6,452 bases of DNA, taken from assembly GCA_947653315.1 (NCBI GenBank), contig CANTGP010000182.1, positions 1 to 6,452 of the forward strand, read 5' to 3'. Under the pieces are notes generated by a model. It was not told where the DNA came from and did no database searches. It saw nothing but the letters and a program-made list of their open reading frames with translations. Of the stretch, positions 5,994 through 6,452 are shown piece by piece. Each line of letters starts with the position of its first letter. Positions within the stretch are counted from its first letter, which is position 1. Origin of the DNA: an uncultured Lachnospiraceae bacterium (lineage in GTDB: Bacteria > Bacillota > Clostridia > Lachnospirales > Lachnospiraceae). The translations under genes and the position numbers were made by a program.

Positions 5994-6452
5994 TTGATTC
6001 ATATTGCAATCTGTGATGATGAAGGAGCGATGGCCGGGCGGATTAGGGAAATGGTTTTTAATTTTTTCCGCCAAAAAAACAGGGAGGCAGACATACGGGT
6101 GTTTTCCGGCGGCGAAGAACTGTTGGAGTATGGCGGGCAGATAGATATCCTGTTTTTGGATATCCAAATGAAGGATATGGACGGTATGGAAACGGCAAGG
6201 AAACTCAGGGCGGATAAATTCCGGGGATTTCTGATTTTCATTACGGTACTGAAAGAGATGGTATTCCAGTCTTTTGAGGTACAGGCCTACGATTATTTGG
6301 TCAAGCCAATCGATGAGAAACAGTTTGGGAAAACAATGGAGCGTCTTTATTCTTCCATGAGCAGTGCCGGTGAAGACAGCCTGCTTGTGCAAAAGGGATA
6401 TGAGGGCAGCATCATCCGGAAGGATGAGATTATTTACTGTGAAATCATAGAC
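5994..6452 (+). CDS. LytTR-family (AgrA/VirR-like) response regulator, 3' truncated by window
   Basis: The visible 153 residues begin MIHIAICDDE. The receiver domain (about 1-120) has the acidic pair D8/D9, phospho-acceptor D56 in LFLDIQMKDMDG, T84 in FIT and K104 in YLVKPI. From about residue 129 the pattern SLLVQKGYEGSIIRKDEIIYCEIID matches the beginning of a LytTR DNA-binding domain, whose remainder lies beyond the window. The start is a TTG at 5994, placed 9 nt after the strong site GGGAGGT (5978-5984). No ATG is available in frame near it, and the protein start fits the family exactly. LytTR regulators usually pair with a GHKL-type kinase of the AgrC sort, which would be expected downstream. 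It appears to begin a separate regulatory unit. The target genes are unknown. Confidence 0.9.
   Translation, partial: MIHIAICDDEGAMAGRIREMVFNFFRQKNREADIRVFSGGEELLEYGGQIDILFLDIQMKDMDGMETARKLRADKFRGFLIFITVLKEMVFQSFEVQAYDYLVKPIDEKQFGKTMERLYSSMSSAGEDSLLVQKGYEGSIIRKDEIIYCEIID

Noticed and set aside
5835..6392. Antisense open frame of 185 codons over the permease end and the LytTR gene
   Set aside because: It lies opposite the intact receiver domain with D8/D9, D56 and K104, and shows no domain of its own.
1..6452. CRISPR array, tRNA/rRNA gene, insertion sequence or attachment site
   Set aside because: No regularly spaced repeats, no clover-leaf or rRNA-like segment, no transposase or integrase reading frame and no terminal repeats were seen.

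Overview
The window reads as part of a chromosome from a low-to-mid GC Gram-positive bacterium, most likely a Clostridia/Lachnospiraceae-type Firmicute. This is inferred from the strong GGAGG-type ribosome binding sites, the ATGA-coupled gene pairs, the intramembrane-type sensor kinase with its ABC transporter, and a LytTR-family regulator started by TTG. No species can be named from the sequence alone. All supported genes are on the + strand.

Layout: (1) 57-686, an ABC-2 type permease of about 209 residues, whose ATPase partner would lie off the left edge. (2) 687-841, an intergenic stretch with two GCCGAAGGC-centred hairpins, then a promoter with a tandem repeat operator. (3) 842-2559, a translationally coupled OmpR-type response regulator and a two-TM histidine kinase with almost no extracellular loop. 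(4) 2561-2615, a strong intrinsic terminator. (5) 2616-2784, a second promoter carrying the same operator, followed by a leader that can fold through a perfect 12-bp inverted repeat. (6) 2785-5900, a translationally coupled MacB/LolD/BceA-type ATPase and an 811-residue permease with two FtsX-like halves. (7) 5901-5993, a weak hairpin and a promoter candidate. (8) 5994-6452, the first 153 codons of a LytTR response regulator cut by the window edge.

How the genes probably work together: the kinase (intramembrane-sensing type) and the regulator form a two-component system that most likely controls its own operon and the adjacent ABC transporter. The main evidence is that both promoters carry two ACATTT boxes 11 bp apart, with the downstream box ending exactly 6 bp before a -10 hexamer. 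The 12-mer CGCGGACATTTT is shared exactly by both. The transporter is probably an efflux, detoxification or envelope-stress device, such as for antimicrobial peptides, and may also take part in sensing as in Bce-type systems. The substrate cannot be read from the sequence. The LytTR regulator appears to start a separate unit.

The gene families are known. The parts that merit attention are the shared operator geometry, the extra upstream operator and structured leader found only at the transporter promoter, an in-frame 21-bp triplicate in the permease ectodomain, and an atypical kinase H-box.
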